This document shows positions 9,245-17,380 of a stretch of 64,000 bases of DNA, one piece after another. The stretch covers positions 62,001-126,000 of the forward strand of contig CAZFEL010000003.1 of assembly GCA_964517675.1 (NCBI GenBank), in the 5' to 3' direction. The stretch comes from Asbonarchaeum sp964517675 (GTDB lineage: Archaea; Nanohalarchaeota; Nanosalinia; Nanosalinales; Nanoanaerosalinaceae). Within the stretch, counting starts at the first letter, position 1; each line of letters starts with the position of its first letter. The notes below the pieces were generated by a model, which had not been told where the DNA came from, did no database searches, and saw only the letters and a program-made list of their open reading frames with translations. The position numbers and the translations under genes are program-made.

Positions 9245-9466
9245 TCAGTCCTCCAGACGCTCCTGTGCGGCCTCGAGCTCTTCTGTACCTTCACGGATAG
9301 CCTTCTCGATCTTCTGTGTGGCACCGGTGTCTGAGGTGTACGCGCCGCCGGCGATCTTCTTGCCGGTCTTGGTATCCTTCCAGACTCCTGCTGCTTCCCG
9401 CTTGAGTTTACCCTGTGCTCGTGGGTGATCTTCCTTATCGATGAATTCTTTCGTTCGCTTGGCCAT
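9245..9466 (-). CDS. Ribosomal protein eL43 (L37Ae), shortened and without zinc cysteines
   Basis: 73 aa. The C-terminal half is recognisable (AAGVWKDTKTGKKIAGGAY then IEKAIRE), matching the GIW...KTVAGGAYT...AIRRLKE region of eL43. The family normally has about 85-95 aa and a zinc ribbon with two CxxC pairs; here there is no cysteine at all, and the first CxxC segment is deleted. The operon position, between rrp42 and rpoP, is exactly that of eL43. Identity is inferred from this match plus synteny. Confidence 0.8.
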   Translation of the reverse strand: MAKRTKEFIDKEDHPRAQGKLKREAAGVWKDTKTGKKIAGGAYTSDTGATQKIEKAIREGTEELEAAQERLED

Positions 9467-9501
9467 AGACGGTCACCGTCGCTGTACGGACTTTTCTGCG
9501 A

Positions 9502-9514
9502 ATATTTTTAAATA
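9502..9514 (-). promoter_or_regulatory. TATA element before eL43
   Basis: The minus-strand sequence tatttaaaaatat lies ~42 bp before the eL43 ATG, allowing a leader of about 15 nt. It would give the eL43-rpoP-pcc1-pfdB group an internal promoter within the exosome operon. Confidence 0.5.
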
Positions 9515-9556
9515 CGGTGGTGGTTGGAAAAAAGGAAAAAGGAAGCGAGGAGGCCC

Positions 9557-10354
9557 TTATGCCTCCTCGAGTGCCTCTCGGACCTTCTGCCTGAGCATCT
9601 CGCCTTTCTCCTTCGAGGTCCTCAGGATCTCCATGACATCGCTGTCGGTGAGTGCTTCGGGCTCACCTTTCTGCATGGAGACGACGTTGCCGTTCTCACG
9701 GATGGTCGAGGTCAGGCGTGCGCGCCTGACTGCTTCCTCGTCTGCCGTCGTGTCGAACAGGATCTCGCCTGCGATCTTCGATCCTGTGACGGTCATGGGA
9801 AGGCCCTCTGTCTCGAGGGGCTGGCGCTCGTCCCGGTCGACCTCGCCGGTCTCCTCGTCGTAGACAGGAAGATCGGCGCGCTTGAGTGCGGTGACGGCAC
9901 CGACGGAGGCGGCATCGACCAGGTTGCCATCGTAGTCGATGACGTGGACGTCGATGAAGACCATCCAGCAGGTCTCGCCGTCCTCGATACCGAGTTCCTC
10001 GAGGTCCAGCATGCCTGATTCACGGATGCCTCTGTCGACGAGTCTTGCGATCTCGACTGCCTCATCACTGGGAGGGCCGGACTCGAACCGGGGTGCGGCC
10101 ATCCGGGTGAGCTCTGCGTTGGTGATGATGGCGCCTGAATCCGGCTTGTCCGGATAAGGGTCACCGACCTCCGTGGAGATGCCGACGATGACCTTCGTGT
10201 CGCCCATCTCGACGTAGGCGGAACCATCCGCCGTCTCGTGGATGTATCCTGGCTCGATCGTGGTGTCGCGGAACGCATCGAAGTCCCGTCCGTCGAGCCG
10301 TTCACCGTCCTCGATCGTCTGGTGGATGTTGTTCTCGTTGATCTGGAGTACCAT
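9557..10354 (-). CDS. rrp42: Exosome complex subunit Rrp42
   Basis: 265 aa, RNase PH-fold. It pairs with Rrp41 in the hexameric ring of the archaeal exosome and is normally catalytically inactive but binds RNA. The segments GERLDGRDFDAFRD, GDTKVIVGIS and LVDAASVGAVTAL are typical. Its start overlaps the rrp41 stop. Length is normal. Confidence 0.94.
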   Translation of the reverse strand: MVLQINENNIHQTIEDGERLDGRDFDAFRDTTIEPGYIHETADGSAYVEMGDTKVIVGISTEVGDPYPDKPDSGAIITNAELTRMAAPRFESGPPSDEAVEIARLVDRGIRESGMLDLEELGIEDGETCWMVFIDVHVIDYDGNLVDAASVGAVTALKRADLPVYDEETGEVDRDERQPLETEGLPMTVTGSKIAGEILFDTTADEEAVRRARLTSTIRENGNVVSMQKGEPEALTDSDVMEILRTSKEKGEMLRQKVREALEEA

Positions 10355-11100
10355 CAGTTGTCACCTCCGTTGTAGTCTCCGACGTTCTCGAACTCCTGTT
10401 TGAGCGCCTCCTTCTGGGCCTCGAAGAGCTTCTGGTTGCCCCGCTCTGCGAGCTGGAGGCCTTCGTTGATGTCATCGATGGTGATGTCCCCGTCCATCTG
10501 GAGGAGGGTGATGTCATCGATATCGCCGTTGATCGTGGCGACGGGGATGTCTGCCTTACCGTAGGCATCCTCTTCCCCGGCCACGTCGAGGACCATCTGG
10601 TCCTCGAGCTTACCGACCGCTGAGGCCTGCACGATGCCGTTCATCGGGATGCCTGCATCGGCCAGTGCAAGTCCAGCGGCGGTGATGCCGGTCACGCGTG
10701 TCGAGGCGTCTGCCTCGATAACCTGGACATCGACCTTGATCGCTGCCTTGGGGAATTCTTCCAGCCTGACGGCCGGTTCGAGTGCCCGCTTGGTGACGAG
10801 GCTGATCTCCTTGTCACGCCTGCTGGGCTTGGGGCTCATCCGGTCGTCGACGGAGAATGCTGCCATGTTGTACTTGGCCTGCAGCACTGCCCGATCGGGT
10901 TTCTGGAGGTGCTGGGGGTGCAGCTCCTTGGGTCCTTCGACACCGGCGATGACGCGGGTGTTCCCGATCTCGACGAGTGCCGAACCGTCTGCCCGGTCGA
11001 GGACGCCGACCTCGATGTTGAGGTCACGCATCTCGTCCGGGGCCCTGCCGTCGAGACGTTCGCCGTCTTCGAGCAGTCCTTCTTTCTGTTCCTGTGGCAT
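10354..11100 (-). CDS. rrp41: Exosome complex subunit Rrp41 (catalytic)
   Basis: 248 aa, RNase PH-fold phosphorolytic 3'-5' exoribonuclease subunit. DGERLDGRAPDEMRDLNIEV, GNTRVIAGVEGPKE and CDI-like active-site region VATINGDIDDITLLQMDGD are visible; the DID-type acidic residues that bind metal are retained. It forms the catalytic sites of the exosome with Rrp42. Confidence 0.94.
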   Translation of the reverse strand: MPQEQKEGLLEDGERLDGRAPDEMRDLNIEVGVLDRADGSALVEIGNTRVIAGVEGPKELHPQHLQKPDRAVLQAKYNMAAFSVDDRMSPKPSRRDKEISLVTKRALEPAVRLEEFPKAAIKVDVQVIEADASTRVTGITAAGLALADAGIPMNGIVQASAVGKLEDQMVLDVAGEEDAYGKADIPVATINGDIDDITLLQMDGDITIDDINEGLQLAERGNQKLFEAQKEALKQEFENVGDYNGGDN

Positions 11101-11106
11101 GGGGTA

Positions 11107-11781
11107 TCAGCTCCGTTCCTCCAGCCATCGCTCGATCTTGCTGGTGAGGCCCGAAATGTGGGCTTCCCGTGCGACCTTGTAACACGCCTGAGATGCGAGG
11201 GATTCTTTCTCCCCGTCGATCCAGACGCGGCCGTTCTGACCGATGATGATGCTGGTGTTGGTATGGTCCTTGATCGTGTTTACCATGGTACCTTTCTTAC
11301 CGATGAGACGCGGTACCTTCGTGGGTGGGACCTCGATGACGCGACCGCCTTCGAGCTTCTTGGCGCGTCGGTCCTGCATGGTGAGCTGGACGTCTTTGCC
11401 CTTCGTGACCTTCTGGACCTTCCCGACGACAACCTCGCCGATGTCGAACCAGTCGGCGATATCGTCCTCTGTCAGGTCGACGTACTCCTCGACCGCCTCT
11501 CCGATCGGCATGATCGCGTCGTACGGCGAGTTGAGGTCGACTGTCCAGTTTGAGTGCGAGACCCGCGTGATCTCTCCGATCACAGAGTCTCCCTTCTCGG
11601 GCACGTACCGTCCCCGTCGGGGGCTGACACGTGCTTCACCATCCCTGAACTCGACGGTACCGACGTACTCGGAGAAGATCTGGTCTCCGGCCATGTAAGT
11701 ACCCTTGTCAGGAGAGAGGTTCCCTTCCGCCAGTGCCTGTCCAGGCACGACGATACTTCGATTGTCAACTAGTTTTGTCAT
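11107..11781 (-). CDS. rrp4: Exosome RNA-binding cap subunit Rrp4
   Basis: 224 aa. N-terminal domain (VVPGQALAEG), central S1 domain (GDSVIGEITRVSHSNWTVDL), C-terminal KH domain (VPRLIGKKGTMVNTIKDHT). It caps the exosome ring and feeds RNA into it. First gene of the exosome operon. In many archaea the proteasome alpha and SBDS genes precede it; here a 228-bp gap and a divergent hypothetical gene do instead. Confidence 0.94.
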   Translation of the reverse strand: MTKLVDNRSIVVPGQALAEGNLSPDKGTYMAGDQIFSEYVGTVEFRDGEARVSPRRGRYVPEKGDSVIGEITRVSHSNWTVDLNSPYDAIMPIGEAVEEYVDLTEDDIADWFDIGEVVVGKVQKVTKGKDVQLTMQDRRAKKLEGGRVIEVPPTKVPRLIGKKGTMVNTIKDHTNTSIIIGQNGRVWIDGEKESLASQACYKVAREAHISGLTSKIERWLEERS

Positions 11782-12009
11782 AGTAGATCACCTTGTAACA
11801 TCGATTAGGCATGCATCTAGCTGGTGTGTAACCTTCGATGGACGCTCAGCGTTCATACAATACACCGTGGCTGTTGTGAAGGAGAATACGCGATTATCGG
11901 CGAAGTTCTTCTCCCCTTTTCTTTCTTTCATACACAGATACAGCCGGAATATTTAAATAGATGGCGCAGCCGGGGCCAACATTTTTCTTCCACCCGTCCC
12001 TATCGTATT

Positions 12010-12537
12010 ATGATAACGATGGCAGACGACGAGGAGGTACGAGAGGCGGTCCCGGCATCGGACGAGTACAGGGAAAACACCGAGATCATCGATCTCGAGG
12101 AACCGACCGAGGAGGAAAAGACCTACACCGAGCAGCTCAGTGGACTCCGCGAGTCCATCGATGAAGCACTGGGCAACATCGCCGCCTGGGCGAAAAAAGG
12201 CGGCTACCAGGGTGGCGGGGCATCGTCCGCCGGCCGGTTCGAGCGTCGTGACAGCATGTCGAGTGGCGATGAATCGAACTACGACCGCCTCGGTGAGCGG
12301 CTGGGACGGTACATCCGGAACCTGCCGGAGGAGCACCAGCACGGCGAGTTCGATGGCAATGAGTACGACATCACGTACCAGGATGGAGAACGGATCGCCG
12401 GCCTGATCGAGGACGGTGAGTACGAGGACGCGAAAGGCTACGCCCAGGCCGTCGCGACGATCGCCGGCGACGAGGAGCTCGGTGAGACCCTGACACAGCG
12501 TATCGAGGAGATCGAGCAGTACGAGACAGGGACGTGA
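12010..12537 (+). CDS. Acidic hypothetical protein
   Basis: 175 aa from the ATG at 12010 (MITMADDEE); an alternative ATG is at 12019. A TATA-like element attt aaat at 11951-11958 lies upstream. The protein is acidic, with a Gly/Ser-rich linker near residues 65-80 between two helical parts. The C-terminal half (YDITYQDGERIAGLIEDGEY) looks globular. No family recognised. Confidence 0.65.
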   Translation: MITMADDEEVREAVPASDEYRENTEIIDLEEPTEEEKTYTEQLSGLRESIDEALGNIAAWAKKGGYQGGGASSAGRFERRDSMSSGDESNYDRLGERLGRYIRNLPEEHQHGEFDGNEYDITYQDGERIAGLIEDGEYEDAKGYAQAVATIAGDEELGETLTQRIEEIEQYETGT

Positions 12538-12744
12538 TTATCCCGGGAAGAAAAACGCTATCATCCCGGCCATCACCACGAACAGGCCGACGGATGTGGT
12601 GATGACATACCCCGCCCCTGCGATCAGGAGCGGCATCTGCATCGTCTTGTTCTCGAGTCCGCGTCCCAGCGCGAGCCGGTAGGCACCAAGTCCCCAGACG
12701 GTGCGGATGAAGATGATCTGCTGGATGCCCTGGTCCTGTGGCAC
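12538..12744 (-). CDS. Small membrane protein (GTG start)
   Basis: 68 aa, one or two hydrophobic segments (residues ~36-66). An in-frame TAA lies just upstream, so the start must be within a few codons of the GTG at 12744; no ribosome-binding site is obvious. Its stop abuts that of the preceding gene. The 90 bp between it and the next minus-strand gene is empty. Start and reality are uncertain. Confidence 0.45.
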   Translation of the reverse strand: MPQDQGIQQIIFIRTVWGLGAYRLALGRGLENKTMQMPLLIAGAGYVITTSVGLFVVMAGMIAFFFPG

Positions 12745-12834
12745 ACGGCAGGACGTGAGACGACATCGTTACCGGAGGATCCGCCGACGGACGAGGAAGG
12801 ACTGCCGATCCAGATCGTCGCCCCGTTGATGGAC

Positions 12835-13062
12835 TCATGAGTCATCATCAGCGGCCGTCTTCGCGTCCTGGATCTCCTGGGAGGACAGCACGATCAGGAC
12901 GACCGAGGCCGCCACAAGGGTGTAGAAGGCATCGAGACGGACCGGTCCGAGCCCGACGCTGTGACTGCCTGGCTCCAGGACGACGAGGGCGAGCCCCAGC
13001 CCGATCAGCCCTGTGAGGAAGTAATGGGTGTGGGCCACGAGCTGGGTGCGGGAGGTGATCAT
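12835..13062 (-). CDS. Small two-helix membrane protein
   Basis: 75 aa from the ATG at 13062 (MITSRTQLVAHTHYFL), preferred over 13107, which lies only 1-2 bp from the tRNA end. Two transmembrane segments (about residues 14-30 and 40-58) and a short charged tail. Family not recognised; probably transcribed with the next membrane ORF. Confidence 0.5.
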   Translation of the reverse strand: MITSRTQLVAHTHYFLTGLIGLGLALVVLEPGSHSVGLGPVRLDAFYTLVAASVVLIVLSSQEIQDAKTAADDDS

Positions 13063-13106
13063 CGTATCACCTGATTGGGACGGGAGGCTTTCAAAGAAAC
13101 TGGTCA

Positions 13107-13180
13107 TGGGCCGGACGGGATTCGAACCCGCGACCGCTCGGTTAAGAGCCGAGCGCTCTGCCAGACTGAGCTACCAGCCC
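13107..13180 (-). tRNA. tRNA-Lys (anticodon CTT)
   Basis: On the minus strand the cloverleaf is GGGCTGG acceptor, GCTC..GAGC D arm, CTCGG-CTCTTAA-CCGAG anticodon arm with CTT, and T arm GCGGG-TTCGAAT-CCCGT, closing with CCGGCCC and discriminator A. No intron and no encoded CCA. Confidence 0.95.
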
Positions 13181-13345
13181 AACACGCAGATCGGCGTGGA
13201 CGATCGACCGGTTCGAACAGAACCGGTCACAGGTTTTTGTGCCGGGTTCGCGGAAGCGACTCCCGGCCCTACACACGGTCCTGCAATCGGAGATTTCAGT
13301 CGACTCGATTGAACCTCCGGTTCAGGAGTCGAGGCGTACCCCGAG

Positions 13346-13367
13346 TGCCAGACTGAGCCACCAGCCC
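13346..13367 (-). pseudogene. Fragment matching the 5' end of tRNA-Lys
   Basis: 22 nt identical to the first part of tRNA-Lys (acceptor strand through D loop) except one base (GGTGGCTC instead of GGTAGCTC). The D-arm 3' strand GAGC is missing and no intact anticodon or T arm follows, so this is a remnant or partial duplication about 190 bp from the intact gene. Confidence 0.5.
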
Positions 13368-13372
13368 GAACT

Positions 13373-13480
13373 GTAAAGGACGCCCGTCCTTTGGAATCAC
13401 AGCGTCCTCGGATGCTGTACGAACCTGCTTCCTGGGAAGCAGGTGAGGTTCATCAGGTTCCACTCTCGCTGACGCTCGAG
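13373..13480 (+). repeat. Small repeat element, copy 1
   Basis: Shares GTAAAGG, CCTTTGGAA, ATCAGGTTCCAC, CTCGCTG and CGCTCG in the same order with 23143-23200. This copy is longer because extra hairpins (including ACCTGCTTCC/GGAAGCAGGT) lie between the shared blocks. Confidence 0.5.
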
Positions 13481-13575
13481 TCCGGATGGGCCCTGTGAAC
13501 CTGTGCGGTGATGGCGTGGTCAATCTTGTACGAGATAGAGCTGGCCGGGGTTCCCTCACCGCGGGTGGACGTGGA

Positions 13576-13749
13576 TCAGTCCTTCCGGTCCGTGGACCAC
13601 TCGAAGTCCCGTCGCTTCTTTGACTCGCCGAAGCCACAGGACGAGCAGACCTTCTTTTTCAGGTGGAAGGACTTCTTCCCGCATCGCCTGCACTTGCCGT
13701 GGATCTTTTTGTTGCGCTTACCCTTCCGCAGCTTGCCTTCTTTCGCCAT
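13576..13749 (-). CDS. Ribosomal protein eL37
   Basis: 57 aa, MAKEGKLRKGKRNKKIHGKC continuing to RRCGKKSFHLKKKVCSSCGF. Two CxxC pairs (Cys20/Cys23, Cys35/Cys38) form the zinc finger of this large-subunit protein. Unlike eL43 here, the cysteines are intact. It follows the LSm gene by 10 bp, the usual archaeal pairing. Confidence 0.95.
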   Translation of the reverse strand: MAKEGKLRKGKRNKKIHGKCRRCGKKSFHLKKKVCSSCGFGESKKRRDFEWSTDRKD

Positions 13750-13759
13750 AGATCACACC

Positions 13760-13996
13760 TCATTCGGGAGAGACGACCATAACGTTGTCGCCGCGTACGA
13801 GGAGCTTGCCGTACTGTTCCTGGCTCGAAGCATTCTCCATCGTGGCATCCTCGAGCCACATGTTGAGGTGGAGGTCAAAGGCCTTGAGCTCACCCGACAC
13901 CATGGTCGGTTCCTCCTCATCTCCTCGTGCCTTGAGTTTCACAAGTACCTGATCGCCTTTTGCGGCATCTAAAACATCCAGAGGTCGCTGAGACAC
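13760..13996 (-). CDS. LSm (Sm-like archaeal protein)
   Basis: 78 aa from the GTG at 13996 (MSQRPLDVLDAAKGDQVLVK), the normal Sm-like length. The Sm1 motif (VSGELKAFDLHLNMWLED) and Sm2 motif (GKLLVRGDNVMVVSP) are clear. These proteins form a heptameric RNA-binding ring. The longer ATG start at 14050 would overlap the TATA box at 14032-14041, so GTG is preferred. Confidence 0.92.
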   Translation of the reverse strand: MSQRPLDVLDAAKGDQVLVKLKARGDEEEPTMVSGELKAFDLHLNMWLEDATMENASSQEQYGKLLVRGDNVMVVSPE

Positions 13997-14031
13997 GTTA
14001 AAAACACCTTCATCCGGTGATAGGAGGCCAA

Positions 14032-14041
14032 GATATATAAA
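14032..14041 (-). promoter_or_regulatory. TATA box for LSm-eL37
   Basis: Minus-strand tttatatatc lies ~40 bp before the LSm GTG, giving a leader of about 14 nt. Its position decides the LSm start. Confidence 0.65.
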
Positions 14042-14187
14042 GGCTGGCACGGCCAGCCAACCCCTCCCCGCGATCCACGGTTCAGGTCGGCTCTGTATGG
14101 GATGGCGGCGGTTCAGGCATGTTGAGTGTCACGGCCCGCTGGCAGTAACCATAAAAATGGGTCGTCCCAATCTGGGTTGGATACGCT

Positions 14188-16014
14188 ATGTCGGAGGTAC
14201 CGGAGCGAGAGGACGTCGATGAGCAGTTCAGATGGGCCCTGGAGACCGTCTACGACGATGAGGACCGGTGGGAACAGGACTACGACCGGGTCGAAGAGAA
14301 ACTACAACGGGTGGGGGACTTCGAGGACCGGCTCCTGGACGATCCGGAGACGCTGTATGATGTCCTCCAACTGAAAAACGAGATCAGTCGCGATATCAAG
14401 ACACTGCAGTTCTACGCCGGCGCCCGACAGCGGGAGGACACCCGTAGATCAGAGTACCAGGAGATGAAATCCCGCGCCGCCGACCTCGGCTCGAAATCGG
14501 CCAGCGTCAAGAGTTTCGTCCGGCCGGAACTCGAGGACGCCGACCCGGAGAAACTCGAGAGCATGATGGACGAGTACGAACCGCTCCAGACCTATGAGCA
14601 TTACTTCGATGAGATAATCCGCATGCAGGAACACACCCTGCCGAAGGAACAGGAACAGCTCCTGTCCGAGATCGGTGCGGGACTGCACAACCAGCAGGAC
14701 CTCCACCAGAGCCTGATGAACGCCGACATGTCGTTCCCGACCGTCGAGACACCGGAAGGAGAGGAGGTCGAGGTCACCCATTCCAGCCGCCGGAAGCTCC
14801 TCAAACACGAGGACAGGGAGTTCCGTGAGGAGGTCTACCGCGCGTACCTCGACGCCGTCACCCAGTTCGAGAACACGTTGGCGGCCAACTTCAACAACAA
14901 GATCAAGACGGTCACAAAGGAAGCCAAGATCAGAGGGTATGACTCCTCGCTCCACAAGGAGCTCAAGGCCAACAACATACCGACAGAGGTCTATCACAAC
15001 CTCATCGAGGTCATCCGCGACACCGATGATCTCTCCGACCGGAAGCGTCGACTCCGCCGGGAGGCCATGGGACTGGATGAGGTCAAACCATGGGATGGCT
15101 CAGTCTCGCTTGCACCCGGCGACGAGCCCGAGGTCGAGTACGAGGAAGCCAAAGAGCACATCCTCGAGGCCCTCGAACCCCTCGGGGAGGACTACATCGA
15201 GGCCGTCCGTGAGGGCCTCGACGAGGAGGGCTGGGCCGACATCTACCCCAACAGGGGGAAGCGGTCCGGTGCCTTCAGCTGGGGGACCTATGACACCCAG
15301 CCGTTCCTCATGATGAACTACGAGGACGACCTCTCCTCGATGTACACCCTCGCCCACGAGCTCGGGCACTCGATGCATTCCCTCCACGCCAACGAGGCCC
15401 AGGAGTACGTCAACGCCAGCTACCCGATCTTCACCGCCGAGGTGGCCAGCAACGTCCACGAGGCCCTGCTGACCGAACATCTCCTCGAGGAGGTCGAGGA
15501 CGATGCGTTCCGTCGCCACGTGGTCGACCAGCAGCTGTCCAGTATCGGTGGCTCCCTCTTTGGCCAGACGATGTTCGCGGACTTCGAGCAACGGGTCCAC
15601 GACCACGTCGAAGACGGCGGCTCTCTGACCGCCGACAATCTCTCCGCGATGTACCGCCAGACCCGGCTGGACCATGGGCGGGAGGAACAAGAGGTGGACG
15701 AGGTCAACAGCTACTGGCTTGTCCCGCACCATTTCTATCGCCCCTTCTACGTCTACCAGTACGCCACCGGGGTCTCGGCGGCACTCAGCCTCACCGACCA
15801 GATCCTCGACGAGGACGATCCCGAGGCGGCAGAGCGGTACCGGGACTTCCTCCGCAGCGGCGGGAAAGACTACCCGACCGAGCTCCTGGACGAGGCAGGG
15901 GTCGATCTCACGTCCACGGAGCCGATCGAGGACGCGGTCGCGATGTACGAGGACCGCCTCACGGAGATGGAACGGATCGTCGTCCAGGACAACGCCGACG
16001 GGTCCGGGGACTGA
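14188..16014 (+). CDS. pepF: Oligoendopeptidase F (M3 family metallopeptidase)
   Basis: 608 aa, normal for the family. The zinc-binding motif HELGH is at residues 390-394, with the third ligand Glu in the downstream ASNVHEALLTEHLLE segment. The N-terminal half is helical. It degrades short peptides in the cytosol, a plausible step after proteasomal cleavage. The stop is 87 bp before eS8, which has its own TATA-like element. Confidence 0.94.
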   Translation: MSEVPEREDVDEQFRWALETVYDDEDRWEQDYDRVEEKLQRVGDFEDRLLDDPETLYDVLQLKNEISRDIKTLQFYAGARQREDTRRSEYQEMKSRAADLGSKSASVKSFVRPELEDADPEKLESMMDEYEPLQTYEHYFDEIIRMQEHTLPKEQEQLLSEIGAGLHNQQDLHQSLMNADMSFPTVETPEGEEVEVTHSSRRKLLKHEDREFREEVYRAYLDAVTQFENTLAANFNNKIKTVTKEAKIRGYDSSLHKELKANNIPTEVYHNLIEVIRDTDDLSDRKRRLRREAMGLDEVKPWDGSVSLAPGDEPEVEYEEAKEHILEALEPLGEDYIEAVREGLDEEGWADIYPNRGKRSGAFSWGTYDTQPFLMMNYEDDLSSMYTLAHELGHSMHSLHANEAQEYVNASYPIFTAEVASNVHEALLTEHLLEEVEDDAFRRHVVDQQLSSIGGSLFGQTMFADFEQRVHDHVEDGGSLTADNLSAMYRQTRLDHGREEQEVDEVNSYWLVPHHFYRPFYVYQYATGVSAALSLTDQILDEDDPEAAERYRDFLRSGGKDYPTELLDEAGVDLTSTEPIEDAVAMYEDRLTEMERIVVQDNADGSGD

Positions 16015-16059
16015 CTCGTGACCACGACAACCGGCCGAGCAGGGGCAGATCCGGTCAAC

Positions 16060-16067
16060 GTTTAAAA
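16060..16067 (+). promoter_or_regulatory. TATA element for eS8
   Basis: gtttaaaa lies ~37 bp before the eS8 ATG in the pepF-eS8 spacer. Confidence 0.5.
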
Positions 16068-16100
16068 ACGTTACAGCCGATTGCTGTGCTGTGATACTCC

Positions 16101-16478
16101 ATGGCGATCGTACACGGTGACTCTGACAGGAAGAAATCCGGTGGCCGGACCCGGCCGCACTCCAAGATGAAGAAGCGAAACCTCGGTGGCGAGTTCGCGG
16201 CGACGCGGCTCGATGAGACGGCCACGAAGACCAAAGACACCCGGGGCGGGTCCACGAAGATCGCACTCAGCAGCGTCAATACTGTCAACGTCGCGGACGA
16301 CGGCGAGGTCGTCAACGCGGACATCGAATCGGTCCTCGAGAACCCCGCCAACCCTGACTACGTCCGGCGGGACATCATCACCAAAGGCACACTCCTCAAG
16401 ACATCCGAGGGCAAGGCCCGTGTCACGTCACGTCCAGGACAGAACGGTGTCCTGAACGCAACACTCGTGGAGGAGTAA
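16101..16478 (+). CDS. Ribosomal protein eS8
   Basis: 125 aa, small-subunit protein. Recognised by the SGGRTRPHSKMKKRNLGGEF N-terminus, the central GGSTKIAL segment, and NPDYVRRDIITKGTLLKTSE near the end. The length and motifs are normal. Confidence 0.94.
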   Translation: MAIVHGDSDRKKSGGRTRPHSKMKKRNLGGEFAATRLDETATKTKDTRGGSTKIALSSVNTVNVADDGEVVNADIESVLENPANPDYVRRDIITKGTLLKTSEGKARVTSRPGQNGVLNATLVEE

Positions 16479-16530
16479 GTCCCTCCACCTCACGTTCTCC
16501 TTTTTATACCTCCTTCTCCCAGCGTCCAGT

Positions 16531-16968
16531 ATGAAGCCGTTCACGGACGAGGATTATGCCTACCGCGAGGAGATAATCGAGCTCCTCCGGCGCGCGGACC
16601 GGGACGCTGATGCCATCATCGTCGAGGGCGTCTCGGACAAGAAGATCCTCCAGCAGTGCGGGATCGAGTCACAGATCTCGACCTGTGGCGGCAAGGAACC
16701 GGAGACCTTCGCCGAGACGGTCGGCCGGGTCTCTGAGCGCGTCGTCATCCTCACCGACTTCGACTCCCACGGCAAGGAGCTCAACGACCGGTACCGCCAC
16801 CTCCTCCGGAAGGACGTCCACGTCCTCAGCGCCCACCGGCGCGATATCGGCGCCAGGCTGACCGAGTCCGGGCGGCACTGCATCGAGGACCTCCGGCCGC
16901 TTTTCTCCTCGCGGTTCGAGAAGTTCATCGATGTCAAGCTTGACAGGCTGTTCACACGGTTCCACTGA
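16531..16968 (+). CDS. Toprim domain protein (UPF0292-like)
   Basis: 145 aa, a stand-alone Toprim fold: the catalytic Glu in IIVEGVSDKK (about residue 32), and the DxD-type motif in VILTDFDSHG. Similar archaeal proteins resemble ribonuclease M5-type Toprim nucleases, but this family is uncharacterised. It ends 10 bp before the YjbQ-like gene, so the two are probably co-transcribed. Confidence 0.82.
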   Translation: MKPFTDEDYAYREEIIELLRRADRDADAIIVEGVSDKKILQQCGIESQISTCGGKEPETFAETVGRVSERVVILTDFDSHGKELNDRYRHLLRKDVHVLSAHRRDIGARLTESGRHCIEDLRPLFSSRFEKFIDVKLDRLFTRFH

Positions 16969-16978
16969 GGGATCACCA

Positions 16979-17380
16979 ATGCAGATCGGCCACGAGACCA
17001 TCACGCTCCAGACACCAGCAAAGGGCCTGGTCACGATAACCGACCAGGTCAGGGAGGCAACGACGATAGACGAGGGAGTCTGCCTTCTCTTTTCCCCGCA
17101 CACCACCGCCCATCTCGTGCTCAACGAGGACGAGACAGGGCTCCGACAGGACATCATCGAGACCTACGACCGGCTGTTCCCGTCCGATGAGGAGTACAGC
17201 CACGACGAGGGCAGGGATCAGAACGCGGACTCCCATCTCACGAACATCGCGATCGGGGCCGACCACACCCTGCCGGTCGAGGACGGGGACATACGGCTCG
17301 GCACCTGGCAGGATGTCATGGTCTTCGAGACCGACGGCCCCGCCACCAGGTCCATCCAGGTCCACTGCCTCGGCCGGTAG
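16979..17380 (+). CDS. YjbQ/UPF0047 family protein
   Basis: 133 aa from the ATG at 16979. The signature HTTAHLVLNEDE and the C-terminal LGTWQDVMVFETDGP match the YjbQ (secondary thiamine-phosphate synthase-like) family. His and Glu/Asp residues at the trimer interface are kept. The in vivo role is unsettled. Its stop is directly followed by the convergent stop of the next gene. Confidence 0.88.
   Translation: MQIGHETITLQTPAKGLVTITDQVREATTIDEGVCLLFSPHTTAHLVLNEDETGLRQDIIETYDRLFPSDEEYSHDEGRDQNADSHLTNIAIGADHTLPVEDGDIRLGTWQDVMVFETDGPATRSIQVHCLGR

Larger units (their letters stand above)
13181..13575. other. Hairpin-rich noncoding block
   Basis: 395 bp without a credible gene but dense in perfect inverted repeats: GACCGGTTC/GAACCGGTC (13206-13228), GCCGGG..TCGC-GGAA-GCGA..CCCGGC (13241-13267, a GNRA loop on the plus strand), TCGACTC..TGAACC/GGTTCA..GAGTCGA (13300-13332), AAAGGAC/GTCCTTT (13375-13392) and ACCTGCTTCC/GGAAGCAGGT (13423-13444). 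It also contains a tRNA-Lys-like fragment and one copy of the small repeat described at 23143. It could be one or more structured RNAs or nested small elements; I do not recognise a known RNA family. Confidence 0.5.

Noticed and set aside
12745..12834. Possible frameshifted start for the small membrane ORF at 12538
   Set aside because: Other frames here are open, but a TAA lies just before the GTG in the proper frame and no join yields a recognisable protein.
13028..13356. Plus-strand ORFs across tRNA-Lys (sequence like GRTGFEPATARLRAERS)
   Set aside because: A well-known false ORF produced by translating the complement of a tRNA.
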